From assembly GCA_959347315.1 (NCBI GenBank), contig OY365811.1, positions 43,430,991-43,494,990 on the forward strand: a stretch of 64,000 nt of DNA, read 5' to 3'. This document shows, piece by piece, positions 1-11,431 of the stretch. A program made the translations under genes and the position numbers. This DNA comes from Bimastos eiseni (lineage: Eukaryota; Annelida; Clitellata; Crassiclitellata; Lumbricidae). The notes below the pieces were generated by a model that was not told the origin of the DNA, searched no databases, and saw nothing but the letters and a program-made list of their open reading frames with translations. Position 1 is the first letter of the stretch, and every line of letters begins with the position of its first letter.

Positions 1-330
1 ACACTTGCTGTATATTTCTAGTAGATCGATGGATAATTAGATATGTCATTTCTTAACAATGTTGACAAACTCCATTTAGTTTGGTTCACCCCTTCCGGGT
101 CAAGAGAGGCATAATCCCATAGACCTATCTTCATTCTCTCTTTTAGATAAAAACACATTTGGATATAATAGGTATGTCATAAGCATTAATATACGATACA
201 TAATTATAAGATCATAATTATAGTTACAGTTATTACAATACTCATCATCATTATTATTATACTTATTATTATCAATATTACTATTACTATTATCACTATT
301 ATATTTATAATTAATATTATCATTATGTTT

Positions 331-343
331 ATGTATAATTATT

Positions 344-381
<38 letters not shown>

Positions 382-382
382 T
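331..382. repeat. (CAT)n microsatellite after an AT-rich ATT/ATC tract
   Basis: A nearly pure ATC/CAT run follows about 100 bases of mixed ATT/ATC triplets. The methionine-rich open frame on the minus strand is an artefact of this repeat. Confidence 0.9.
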
Positions 383-389
383 CGTAGTA

Positions 390-1530
390 GTGAACCAATG
401 TTCTATATATAGGCCTATCCCTACGCATGGACAGAGGGTTATTGACAGCAACAGCTGTTGTCCTGTTGATATGCCACCAAACCCTTCGTTGCTCACTCTA
501 AACATTGCTACGATGCAAAGACCTAATTAAGCGCTCATCTTCCCATCAGCTAGCGCTTATATTGAATTACGCGACGACCTTGACTCCTCTCCATCCGTCG
601 CATAATATGATATGAAGTTAGGATTTCTTACCGTTTTCTGGAAAGTAAGAGCACAACTGTTGTCTGTTAGTCTGTTGTAGCGCTGCTGTTATGACGATGG
701 GTTTTTTGATGGTAAAAATAATATATGGATTTTCTCTATCGGTAATGGTAGGAATTTCCAGTCGACGCCTTGTTCAATAATGATATCTATGGCTAACTGC
801 TAGTAATTTTTATTGTAATCAAAGGAGAACCAGTTTATTGAGAGGCACTTTGTCGATAGGCGAAACGAAATATATAGATATACAGATGGTCAAGATCCAG
901 AGAGATCAGGATCCAGAGATATCAGGATCCAGAGATATCAGGATCCTGAAATATCGACGGCAGAGGAATGGTGATTAGAGTTGAAACAATGAGAGAGGTA
1001 GGAGGAACAGAAGGAATTAGAATAGGTTTTGTGAAAAACAGTTTTTTCAGTTTTGAGTGAAAGAACCTGTTGGAGATAGCAAGTAGGTAAGTTCTTAGGA
1101 TGAATCGGATATTTGTCTTAATACTCCAGGGAGTTTGTTCCAAAGAGGTGGGACAGCAGTAGCCATGGAGCGATTTGCAAATTTTAATGATGAGGTGACG
1201 GAAGGGCGAAGTAGAGTTAGGGTGGAAGAAAAATGGGTTGAACGATGTGGTTGAACCGTGAACGACCGACTGAGATACGACGGCTGTGAGGATTTCAGTG
1301 TGTTTAAAAGTGCCCATCACTGGTTGTAGGTGAGTGATTTGACTTTGTATTAGATACGTTCGGGTATTTTGAGCCAGTGGAGTGATTTGAGAACAGGAGT
1401 TATTATGGTGGTAAATATGAGGGTTTTAGTAAAAAGCATGACGAGAGCATTCTGAATGGTTTGGCGGCGGTTCATTTAGGACGATTAAATGCGAACCAAA
1501 CAACTATGTTGCAAAGTTTTTAAAATCGTG
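390..1530. other. No recognisable gene; includes a short GGATCCAGAGATATCA tandem repeat
   Basis: About 1.1 kb of unique-looking DNA without a convincing coding region. At 893-948 a 16-base unit (consensus GGATCCAGAGATATCA) is repeated three to four times. Open frames on both strands show no family motif. Confidence 0.5.
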
Positions 1531-1536
1531 CCGATA

Positions 1537-1561
1537 CCATTATTATTATTTTTATTATTAC

Positions 1562-1618
<57 letters not shown>

Positions 1619-1866
1619 TATTATTTTTATTACTATTATTATTATTATTAATATTATTATTATTATTATTAATATAATTATTAAAAATAATAATAATTAT
1701 TATTAATGATATTATTATAATTATTATTATAATTATTATAATTATTATAATTATAATTATAATTATTATAATTATAATAATTAATATTATTATTATCATT
1801 CTAATAATAATAATAATATTATAATAATAATATTATTATTATAAATTATTATTATTATTATCATTA
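1537..1866. repeat. Long (ATT)n / AT-rich compound microsatellite
   Basis: About 330 bases of ATT and TAA triplets with ATAATTATA-type interruptions. It yields poly-Leu, poly-Ile and poly-Asn open frames in several frames, none of which is a gene. Confidence 0.95.
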
Positions 1867-2080
1867 GACCTACTGCTCTTCTTTATACCTGTGACCTGAG
1901 CGGATGCTGTTGACGTCATCCGTGGTTGTCCGAGAGGAAGCAAGGTCAAAGCCATCAATCAATCGACAAATAAGACAAGAAATAATAAACGTTATAACCA
2001 CGAACATAAAACAGTTAACAATTGCCTGGGACGAATGCATCCAACCACACAAAGCCAACCAGTTAAGCACCACGATTAAC

Positions 2081-2260
2081 AGTTACCCGCATGCGTATAT
2101 ATATATTCAGATATATTTACATATATATATATATATATGTGTGTGTGTTTGTGTGTTAGCGAGAGATATACAGAGATACAGAGAGATATGCAGACAGAGA
2201 AAGGGGCAGACAGAGAGAGAGAGAAGGAGACAGGCAGATCTACAGTGTTTATTAACCATC
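2081..2260. repeat. (TA)n / (TG)n / (GA)n compound microsatellite
   Basis: TATATA runs pass into TGTGTGTG and then into GAGAGA/CAGA tracts. The overlapping open frames translate to low-complexity peptides and are rejected as genes. Confidence 0.85.
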
Positions 2261-2632
2261 GTGTGCCTGTATGTTTGGAAGCACTTGTCACACAACCCTA
2301 ATAAAATATGCACGATCACAACGCGTGCTAGGAAAATGTAAAACTAGGAGGTGCATAGGGTATGGAGAGCTATGGTGGTCATTCAGTTGTGGTGAACAGG
2401 TCACCCAGAATTCGAAACTAAGGCATCGACGTTAGATTTGAAAACAATAAAAAAATCTTCGCTAACGAAAATACAATGAATTCGTTAACGCGAAGAATAA
2501 CCATTCCTGAAAATATCGTTCACTAAAGCTATAACGAAAATAATATTAGCGAGAATTCTTTGTTATTTTCGTTACCAAAATAAAATGAAAATGCTTCAAT
2601 GTCGACTAACTTGCATGACTATTGACTAATAG

Positions 2633-3458
2633 CAGAGGCGTAGCTAGGGTATTTTGCGCCCGAGGACAAACTTGAAACTACGGCATTTGAGCCCCATTGG
2701 GGCCGTTAGTAAATGACGTCATGCGTCTAGTAGGAGGTGTCACACATTGTGACGATATGTGGCGATGGGAGGGGAAATAAGAAATGCGACATCACATCAA
2801 AAACCAAAATTCGCAATTTTATTTTAAAAAATTACTCACTAAACAAGTTCCACTTAATTCACAGCAATTGTTTACGACAATTTAGCAACAATAATTATGA
2901 TCACTGCGTTCTTCATTTTTAAATTGTTTATTTTTACTTTCTGTATCAATTTTATGTTTTGGAAATTAGGCAGCCACGTTGTAACACACAAGCAGCAATC
3001 AATTATGCCGCCCAAATGCATAAGGACAAGGAAAGTCGCTGCACGTCTGCATCGGGAAATAATGGTCGCAAGCGCAAACGAAGTAATTGAGAGAGTGTAG
3101 TTTGGATTGACGAAGAAGGATTGGATCTGACTGGAATATGAGCTTTCCCCATTTCCTTCACGTAGGGCATTTTGCTTCTCCGTGGGTGAATGCAGAAGCA
3201 TAAAGCTTGGATTATTGCAAGTTAATACTATAAAACATATTTTATAATAAATGTAATAATTCTACCATAGCTTTTCATCTTGTGGAAAGCATAAAATGAG
3301 TGTAATAATTCTGATGTCTCCATTTTCAGCGTTCGACTATATATTTTCAAGTATTTTTATAGTTAAAATTACTTTGTGTGATAATTATAAGAAAAAGTGC
3401 TTATAACATTCTGGACATCTGTTTTACCCTCTCCCACCTTCCCCTAGCTACGCCTCTG
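2633..3458 (+). mobile_element. Non-autonomous hAT-type DNA transposon, perfect 8-bp target duplication
   Basis: The element starts CAGAGGCGTAGCTAGGG and ends with the inverted complement CCCTAGCTACGCCTCTG. It is flanked on both sides by ACTAATAG (2625-2632 and 3459-3466), an exact 8-bp target-site duplication. An 8-bp duplication with CAGAGGCG termini is the signature of the hAT superfamily. The 826-bp interior has no transposase frame, so the copy would depend on a transposase elsewhere. A related copy in the opposite orientation lies at 11432-12660. The AGCATAAAG-containing block near 3200 matches its inverted counterpart near 12080. Confidence 0.9.
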
Positions 3459-3469
3459 ACTAATAGTCT

Positions 3470-5690
3470 CTAGCAATTATAATACAAAAAATAAGTTCTC
3501 TGCCACTTGATCTACTAGGCTTTCATGTAGACTGGTTTCCCAACGGTCAAAGAGCCAAAAGCTCTGCTAGGATGGCAAAGGACTGGATGCCATTCCCCAT
3601 CCCGTGGTAAGCCGTTAGAGACCTGGTGTGGGATGCCACAGGTGGTGGATACCCCATCTTAGCTCCCAATTCCACCAGGTTGCAACAGTTCTGTACTTTC
3701 CTACCAGTTAGTTCATTATCTTAACGATGAGTAGCATTTCTTGTACTGTAGTTAACCTCTACACAGTAGAGAGTCTACTGTGTTCTAACTCATATTTCTA
3801 CACTTATATAGCATAAGTTTCATACAAATGTTTTCCAAGGCCTGTTGCATTAGGGATGATGAGTAAAATTTCAAATTTTAGCCGTAAAACCCAAAATTGT
3901 GAAACAATGATGTACACTTCATATAATACCTAACCAAGTGATATGCGTACCTATATTTACGAACATCTGAGGACGTACTAAATAGGTTCCCTGTGAGCAG
4001 TTCTCAGAGTCCCGTGATCTATAATCTCAAGAGAGAGTCATTAGAGCTCAAAGAGCTATGAAGAGCTAGCGGCTTCATTCCTTAGCTTCGACATACACGT
4101 GTAAGTGGCCGAAACACTTTGGAATTGTAATTGGAGTCTGACAATCGAGTCCAGCGCAACACTATCTCAGCTTTGAGACCCTTCCCTATATTCGTATTTC
4201 GTAATGACAATGAAACGTATACAGACTAGGTAGCACACCTGGTGGAATGGTGGTATAGTTCAGGTTCAGAAGAAAGAGCGATGCTCATTGGTTCCCATAA
4301 TTGAAACGACCTCTGTGATTGATCACACGACTTTGTCCGCTGTTGCAACACCAATCGGTTGGTATTCCACAAGGTCAAGGCTGTGAACATTTGGAATCAC
4401 AGGCAGAACTTCCAATTTAAAAATAGAAGGCGGTTGGAAAATCGATTGCACTGTATCGAGTAGGCGATCGATATATGCTATCGACTTCAAAGCTAACAGC
4501 GAACTTTTCAATCTTATTTGTATAACTGTACAACGTGTCTATGGACGGATAATTTCACAAGTTTGATTGAGCCTCCCTCAACTCGGTGAACTATAGTTTC
4601 TGGATTAATTCGTTAGCAGGCAATTATACAGTCGAACCTTGCAGCTGGTTTGCCATCTCCAGAGCTCCTAGTAGATCATTGCACTAAAACGGTTTCTCTG
4701 TCAATTTCCCCAATTTCCACGACATAATATGCTATGTGATCAGCTAAACAGTGATAATAAATATTCGAGTCAGACACCTACGAATGACGTCATATAGGAC
4801 ATGTGTCTTTGGATTACGTCACAATCTTCATTGTTGCTTTCGATGTCTGCATCGCGATTGTCATGTCAGTACCAATGTCTCGAATTGTTTTAGTTTTTTA
4901 AATTGTGATTTATTTCTCGAAATGAAAATGGTTTTGATTTTAAATATTTGTTTAGTCGTCATTTTCACAGCCACCAACTGGAATTATCTCACCCATCAGT
5001 CGTTTTCGATCCAGATCCAAACTAACTTCTTCCAGTCCATCTACAGCCAGGCTTCAAAGCGCACTTCTAAGCACTGCAAATAGGAGTCTAGCATGTAACT
5101 GACGTTCCCTATTGTATCGTATAACTAAAATTCTCTTGTGATAGATACACTCGAGCGCACAACAGCGGAAGGGAAGTGGTCTTAATGTCAGTTGACCTTT
5201 CCATTTCCGGTTTGTTAGCATATTTCCTTCAATACATCGTTTCATTAAAAATCAGACAATACATAATGCAATGTAAACCTTCAAAAATTTCTCAGCGCTC
5301 ACAAAAGTACTAGCCAAGCCTCTTGCTTCGTTCCGATGCCAGGTCAAAATTCTCGAGGTGAAGGCCTAGGAGACAGCATGAGTGGTGCTGGGGTGGTAAT
5401 CAGGGAGGAGATACAGTGGCCCTTCTCCTGCCCCGTCCCATCATATTCAAGCTGCCTCCTCCTCCTCTTCTGACTTCTAATCCTAGCGACGCCGCTGTGT
5501 GCGTGTTCCTGAATCCGAGCTTTAAAGATTTGTGTGGCATCTATTTGCTCGACTTGTAATTCGGACAGTAAGGGGTCGAGTCTCCTAGGTCTCCCTTCAG
5601 ACGGCAACTGTCCATGGACCTTGAGCAAGTCCTTGACTCACAGTTATAAATCCTCTTATCAATTAAATTATTCATAATTCTAGGTTTAAA
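3470..5690. other. No recognisable gene
   Basis: About 2.2 kb with only short open frames. The minus-strand frame at 5344-5628 (94 codons, basic run RRRR) is the least repeat-like, but it shows no domain or splice context that I recognise. Confidence 0.4.
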
Positions 5691-6118
5691 AAATAGTGAT
5701 GTATACTGAAAAGAGCAGTTCGAGTATTTGCCGGAGCACCCTATTGTTCACATACGGGTCCTATCTTTCTAGAACTTAAACAACTTATATTTCATCAAAT
5801 AAATTTTTCAAACAGCTTTATTCATTTATAATTACGCCCATAATTGGTAACCTTCAGAATTTGCTCATTATTACTCATTATTACGCCGTCGGCACTGATT
5901 ATCACATCCATAATACTATGGCATCAAAGTCCTATCGTACAATTTTTGCTAAACTGAATACTCGTCGTTTTTAAACTAAGTAAAATGGAACATATAAACT
6001 GGAATTCTATTCCAACTGACAACAAACGGATTCTCAGTCTTTCTCTCTTTAAAAGAGTACTGCGAAGGCAATTAACTGGTGGACTAATTATTGAAAGCAC
6101 CTTAGATTTATCCTAAAT
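5690..6118 (+). pseudogene. LINE (non-LTR retrotransposon) 3'-end remnant
   Basis: Conceptual translation around 5716-5830 reads KRAVRVFAGAPYCSHTGPIF and continues FLELKQL. This resembles the C-terminal part of Jockey/CR1-type reverse transcriptases, downstream of the polymerase domain. After stops and frameshifts, the segment near 5995-6080 resembles the usual terminal IWNSIP...SLFK block. Only this tail survives: no palm domain is visible upstream, and the reading frame is broken several times. It is a 5'-truncated, dead insertion. Confidence 0.65.
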
Positions 6119-8199
6119 AGCTACTTATTTGATATTTGATTGTACTTTCTAAACTATTGACAACTCACTCACTCACTCACTCACTTGTACTTTGTTGATA
6201 CAATTTGTAATGATGCCTGCATACGACTACGCTTGGTAGCAAAACAGGCTGCGACTTCTACTACGTGCCAAAAGCGAAAGCATTAAATGAATATTCCATC
6301 GATAACTGAAACTGATTTTTCTGAATGAAAATGCGCCGTATGTTACAGTAGAAAATTTACCGTTCACTGCAAGTTCTCTCTTCTCGTCTGCCATTCTTGA
6401 AATGTGGTTAATCACAGTCGGGCTACAGATTATATTCATTCGGTGTTTACCGTTGCCTTTCACTTTCATTTTCTATGACGACTTGTCTTACAGATCAAAT
6501 TCGTCAGTTGCATAGCCTTACCCATAAAACTAAAACATTCTGAATAGCGAGCCTTTATAATTAACGCGTCCGATTTGCATATCAAAATTTGCGCTGCCTT
6601 CAGATGATGCCAATGCAAATTGAGCTTATTGCTACGTATTTTGAATGGTAGCTAATTTATGTAATTTGAAATTTAAAAAAATCCAAATATCGGAATCTAA
6701 AGTAAATTGCGCCTTGAAAATAGTCAAATTGATCTAGAAATTTGCAAAGAACATCTGTAGAAGCATTCACAACGCGAGAACGTTCCGTTTGTGAGCCTTT
6801 CTAAGGACCAAAAAAAGTTCTTCCGCTCCTCATTAGTTTAGATAATGGCCAGAATGGTTAACGAACTCGTAGCTTTAAGAAAAAACTTAAACTTATGATA
6901 TATTTTGGACTATTGTTGTACTATATTCTGTGTATGATTTTCAGTTGAATATGGTTTCCATTTCCACCAATGTAGAAAAATTCCTCGTGAGTTTGATGCA
7001 ACTATCGTCCACTATCGATCTAGAAACTGAGGTCATCGACCCACATGAATTCAGAACCAACCAATCAACAACGGTTCTTGAAGAACCGATCACCTGTAAC
7101 GCCGTTTTATGAACTCATATTACCTCCTTCTTTGTTTCTCAGTTCTCAGTTTCTCAGTTTACTTTAGGATGTTTAGAGAAATCCCATCCATCTTTGTATT
7201 GCACTCTGTAGTGATTTCCTTCCGAAGTCTCTGTCTGTCTGTTTGAGTGCCTGTCTGTCTGCCTGCCTGCCTGCCTGCCTGACTACGTGTCTCTGCATAT
7301 TTCTCCTAATGAGCATGTCCAGAGACCCTTGGGACCACAGAATGTTTAATACTTTAGGAAGATGAAATTTACAAAAAAACTTGAAATCGAAAAAGTGGAT
7401 AATGTAATAGACAAATTTTAGCTAAAGTCATTCTTAAATAAAATTCGGTCTAGTTGTAGAAGTCAATTTCGTTTTATTCCGTGGGTTAAAATTCTTCGGT
7501 GTTTCTGGATATAGAGTGAGCACTTGACAGTCTCTGCTGTGCTGTGAGAGGAGACGTTATGATTAGCTTAATGAAACTATACGAGCGATTGTTTAATACT
7601 TGAGCTTTCACTCACCAGTTCCGGTATATTTTGAGAATTTCAGGAAGACAGCTCAGTTGGTTTTCCAAGAGTTTCCGAGACTGACTTTCAACCACTTTTG
7701 CCAATCGATATCCATTGATTATTGTTCATAAATGGATTGAAGTAATTTGCATCGAACATTGAATTAGAAAATCAATTGAACATGATATGAATCTGTTTTA
7801 CTCTAGGAAAAACTATTCGATAGAGAATGCATTCACCTTCAGTATGCACTCATAACGTTTGATATATATATATATATGTACAGTTGTACATGCATTTATA
7901 TAGATAAAATTACAATGTGCTGCAGGCGTGCATTCAATATACAAAGGTCAATTATTTGAAGACAGCACATAATGTGCAACGTACCGTGTGATTGTTTCAG
8001 AAGTATCTATAGCTGATATCAATTCTGTAATTAAATGAAAACGTCAATAATTGTTATATGTGCATTGAAGTAGACCTATGTATATGTATATATATATATA
8101 TATTTATATTTATATGCAGACGTCATCATGCATATATATATATATATACGTAAAATAATTATTCACCGCTAAATATAATATAGATACATATATTGTATA
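6119..8199. other. No recognisable gene; short simple repeats
   Basis: Contains (ACTC)n at 6165-6184, CTGTCTGC/CTGC repeats near 7230-7280, and several TATATA tracts (7860-7880, 8080-8150). Open frames are short and unremarkable. Confidence 0.5.
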
Positions 8200-8364
8200 T
8201 AGGGTGACACAAAAGTTTCACCGTTTTCAAATTTGAATAACTCAGTCAATATGATTCAGATCTCTTAAATATTTTTCAAGCCTATAACGAACTCAAATAT
8301 ATTATAACCCTAAAATTTTTAAGTCGATCGAGGGTTAAATGACGTGAAAATGTGCACCGTGACG

Positions 8365-8969
8365 CAGTGGCGTAGTGAGGCAAAGTGACGCCTGGGGAGA
8401 AGGTTCAAAATGCCGCCCCTATCTATTTTTTCCATCACTTTTTTCTTGTGCATATCCCGGATATGTACAAGGAGTGGAGATGAGACTTCGGCGCTCCTGA
8501 AATTTGACGCCCCAAGCGGCTTAATATGTCACCAGGAGCCGGATCTGATATACACGGCGCAAAAAGAGAATTTAGACATTATTATTATTGCCAATTTTTT
8601 TTCATTCGATAGGTGCGAAAGTTGTGACGAAATTAAATTAACTAACGCCCTCTTGCTATTAATATAATACAAACTTGCAGCCCACAAGATCATCTGCGCT
8701 GTTTTTTATATTTATTATTTTCATCTAAATTTGATTTCAACTAAGCGGCTTAATATGTCTACACTAACTTTAGTTATAAATGAAAATAATTTATTTTGAA
8801 ATTTTTACTTATGTACGGTTATTAGATTAAATTACCTGCGCTTAGTTGCGGAATTAGCCAGGAAGCCGCCTAGTGCGCCTAATTTTAGAGGTGCCGAAGT
8901 TTAGGGATAATACGGTTATGTTTTCAGGAATAAAATTTCGCCCCCTTCGTCCCCCTCGGTACGCAACTG
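8365..8969. mobile_element. Probable hAT-type element nested inside the Tc1/mariner copy
   Basis: The left end CAGTGGCGTAGTGAGG and the minus-strand right end CAGTTGCGTACCGAGG match at 13 of 16 positions. The flanking octamers (CCGTGACG and TCACGACG) agree at only five of eight, so the target duplication is weak. The position explains the excess length of the surrounding Tc1/mariner element. No transposase is seen. Confidence 0.55.
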
Positions 8970-9029
8970 TCACGACGCTTGAGGTGCATTTCCGGTTCGC
9001 GCCTGGAGATGGCGTCACAATTATTCATG

Positions 9030-9715
9030 CCGCTTAATGGAACAAAGATAGGAACATCACACTGGACTGTGGACGATTTGTCTAACGTTCTGTTCACCGA
9101 TGAGTAGCCGTTTAAATTAATGTATTTTCTGTACTGAATGCACAAAATAATGCTGATTGGGTTTTATAGGAGCAGAACGATCCCCGTCTACTCCACAGAT
9201 GAACTTTAGTCCGTCAGTTATTATGTGGGGTGGGGTGGGATGACGGCCAGAGGTCTTACAGGCCCTCACTTTGTGTCAACTGGTACCAGACTGAACTCGC
9301 AGGACAGTATTAGATACATACATTCTCGCAATATACGCGTAGTGTTTTTATGCAACGAAGGTTCTTTGTTGGCAATAATCTTTGAGGCATTTTAGCAAGA
9401 TGGTGCATGCTGTCATGCATCAGTTGTAACGACGAAGTTCTGCAAACTTCCGCCACCAAAACTCTTCGGATCTCTCATATTGAAAACTTGTGGAGTATTT
9501 CATCTCTCGGCATTTATAAAGATCTTGATCCAAACAACGTCGATAGGAGTTGGGACTCCTCAGTAGCTGATTCAGTCTATTCCGCAGAGTGTCCATGCTG
9601 TTAATAAGCAGAACAAATGTATACGTCGATAGGAGTTGGGACTCCTCAGTAGCTGATTCAGTCTATTCCGCAGAGTGTCCATGCTGTTAATAAGCAGAAC
9701 AAATGTATACTGTGC
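9030..9715 (+). pseudogene. Tc1/mariner transposase pseudogene (catalytic core remnants)
   Basis: In successive frames the translation contains HWTVDDLSNVLFTDE followed by a stop (around 9060-9104). This is the segment with the first catalytic Asp of the DDE/DDD triad. QDGACCHASVVTTKF (around 9398-9440) carries the second. ENLWSI (around 9482-9499) precedes the expected third acidic residue. The frame is broken by stops and at least two frameshifts, and the N-terminal DNA-binding region is not recognisable. An 86-bp tandem duplication sits in the 3' part. Confidence 0.75.
9538..9709 (+). repeat. 86-bp direct duplication in the transposase remnant
   Basis: The segment beginning CGTCGATAGGAGTTGGGACT at 9538 recurs, essentially identical, at 9624. 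The near identity suggests a recent tandem duplication compared with the decayed transposon around it, or possibly an assembly duplication. Confidence 0.85.
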
Positions 9716-9997
9716 AATAAAAGCCTACGTCCGTAAAGCCTAGGTAATAAGATTGTTTTAAGATCCACTTGGCCAAATATTTTGTTTTACAGTGATTGTA
9801 TAATGAACATACCGTATCGCATGGCCGTTTTAAATTGTTTTCATATTTAATGGCAAACACGTACCGAATCAAAGCCAAATATTTGTACCAGTATCTTTCA
9901 TTTGAATTATGCATGCACTGACAACATATCAGAACAAATATGAAGCCATTATTGAGCAAACGCATTTGAAAACGGTGAACGAACTTTTGTGTCAACC

Positions 9998-10722
9998 TAT
10001 AGTATATAATGATGAGAAAGTGCTACGCCAAAAGGTCTGTAGTCCATAAAACATCGGCAGAGCACTTCCTCTGCACAATCGCCATATGGCAAAGAACATC
10101 TGTTTATACACGTTGCCTTCCTGTGTATCTACATGTATCTAGGACGTTCCATAGGTGTGGTTATACATCTGTGTGTGTGTGAGAGTTTTTCTCTGTACTT
10201 ATCAGTGTGTCTTTACCCTCAATATGTCCAACCTTCGGAAATCCTGAGACCATTTTATATTCCTAATCATGGACCTCAAAGTTCAAACCATCGTGATCTC
10301 AGCAACTAAATATCTTCAAGAGGGAATTCCCTGTGCAGAAATAATCGATTTCAACACGATTTGAATCAGCAGTTTCTTTTAATTACGAAGAGTTTCACTG
10401 TGGCTTCAGTGATTTACTGCTCTTAGGTGAATTGGATGTCCTATTTGTTACTTATTATGCGAGGTGGCGTTTTTTAAAAATTGAGCTACGGCGGGAGCCT
10501 TGCATGGATGCCATAAGAAATAGGTAATAAGATTTGTTCCAGCAGACGAAATAGTATATGTACCTATATTATACCATAGCGTGCAATCGTAATAAATTTT
10601 ATTCTTGTCAGATTGAAATAATAAAAAAAAGAATATTTTTTCTATTTTAGTTTGCATTAAAATATTCTACACTTTGCACTGTAGAGATTACTACGTTAAT
10701 TATTCTTTGCTGTAGCACTAAT
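9998..10722. other. No recognisable gene
   Basis: Unique-looking sequence with short open frames only. Confidence 0.5.
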
Positions 10723-11023
10723 TAGGCTCCCGTGGATTATGCGAAAGTTTTTCGTAAAATATGCGCAAAATCGCATATTTGCATAATCGCATAAACAACG
10801 GGGTCCTAGTCATCAAAAATTACGTCGTCTGGTCGGTAAACTATGGGCTAATCCCTATTGACTGATTATAGCCTGGAGAAGCCTACTATAGTTGACAATG
10901 ACCGAAATTTTCGAACTTTATGAAATAATTTGTGAAAACTTTTCATTAAAACATTTATGCGAAAACCGCCAAGTTATGCGAAAATATGAGAAATCGCATA
11001 ATCGCATAAACCACTGGGCCCTA
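10723..11023. mobile_element. Short inverted-repeat element (MITE), probably hAT-type
   Basis: The left end TAGGCTCCCGTGGATTATGC and the minus-strand right end TAGGGCCCAGTGGTTTATGC are inverted repeats. Both sides continue with repeated TTATGCGA/TCGCATAA motifs. The element is 301 bp with no coding capacity. The flanking octamers match only partly (GCACTAAT / GTAATAAA), so the superfamily call rests on the TAGGG-type end and is tentative. Confidence 0.65.
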
Positions 11024-11222
11024 GTAATAAATTGTTTATCCATGTTGCCACACTGAACAATTTCTGCGGTTTGATGGGTTGTACGTTGCCGTTGAAGTTA
11101 TTTATTAACTGCCTGACATCGTGGAGTTTCATCTGTCATGATTTACTGCAGTTCAAGGAACATCATTCCAAATCTGGATACTTTCCAGTAAACAGCCAAC
11201 TTGTTCATCCTCACCTCTCACC

Positions 11223-11322
11223 ATCTTCATTCGCACCTGTCTTTGTGCAGTCGATGTCTTCATTCGCACCTGTCTTTGTGCAGTCGATGTCTTCATTCGC
11301 ACCTGTTTTCATGCAGTCGATG
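11223..11322 (+). repeat. 33-bp tandem repeat, three copies
   Basis: A unit starting TCTTCATTCGCACCTGTCTT is repeated three times with a few substitutions. The period is a multiple of three, so a surrounding 130-codon frame stays open and encodes SSFAPVFVQSM three times. I see no other sign that it is a gene. Confidence 0.85.
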
Positions 11323-11431
11323 TCTCTCGCACTGCGGGAAGTTTCGTTGGCGATGATAAACACTCAGGTGCACGCAGGAAGTTGCACACGATATTATATT
11401 TTTCCAACGGTAATTATAAACTAACGTACAT

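Larger units (their letters stand above)
8202..9997 (+). mobile_element. Tc1/mariner-type transposon, degenerate, with a nested hAT insertion
   Basis: The left end begins GGGTGACACAAAAGTTTC. The right end, read on the minus strand, begins GGTTGACACAAAAGTTCG. Both inverted repeats continue into ACCGTTTTCAAAT. A TA dinucleotide lies directly outside each end (8200-8201 and 9998-9999), as expected for the TA target of Tc1/mariner. The interior has transposase remnants around 9030-9710. The length of 1.8 kb is above the usual 1.2-1.4 kb because of a 605-bp insertion at 8365-8969. The copy has stops and frameshifts and cannot make a transposase. Confidence 0.85.

Noticed and set aside
2455..2580. 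Inverted CGTTAACGAAAAT-type motifs suggesting a small MITE
   Set aside because: The arms are short and interrupted, and no target duplication or second boundary could be defined.
3520..3700. Possible SINE or structured RNA (block with GTGGTAAGCCGTTAGAGACC)
   Set aside because: No tRNA-like A/B boxes or tail could be recognised and no second clear copy was found in the window.
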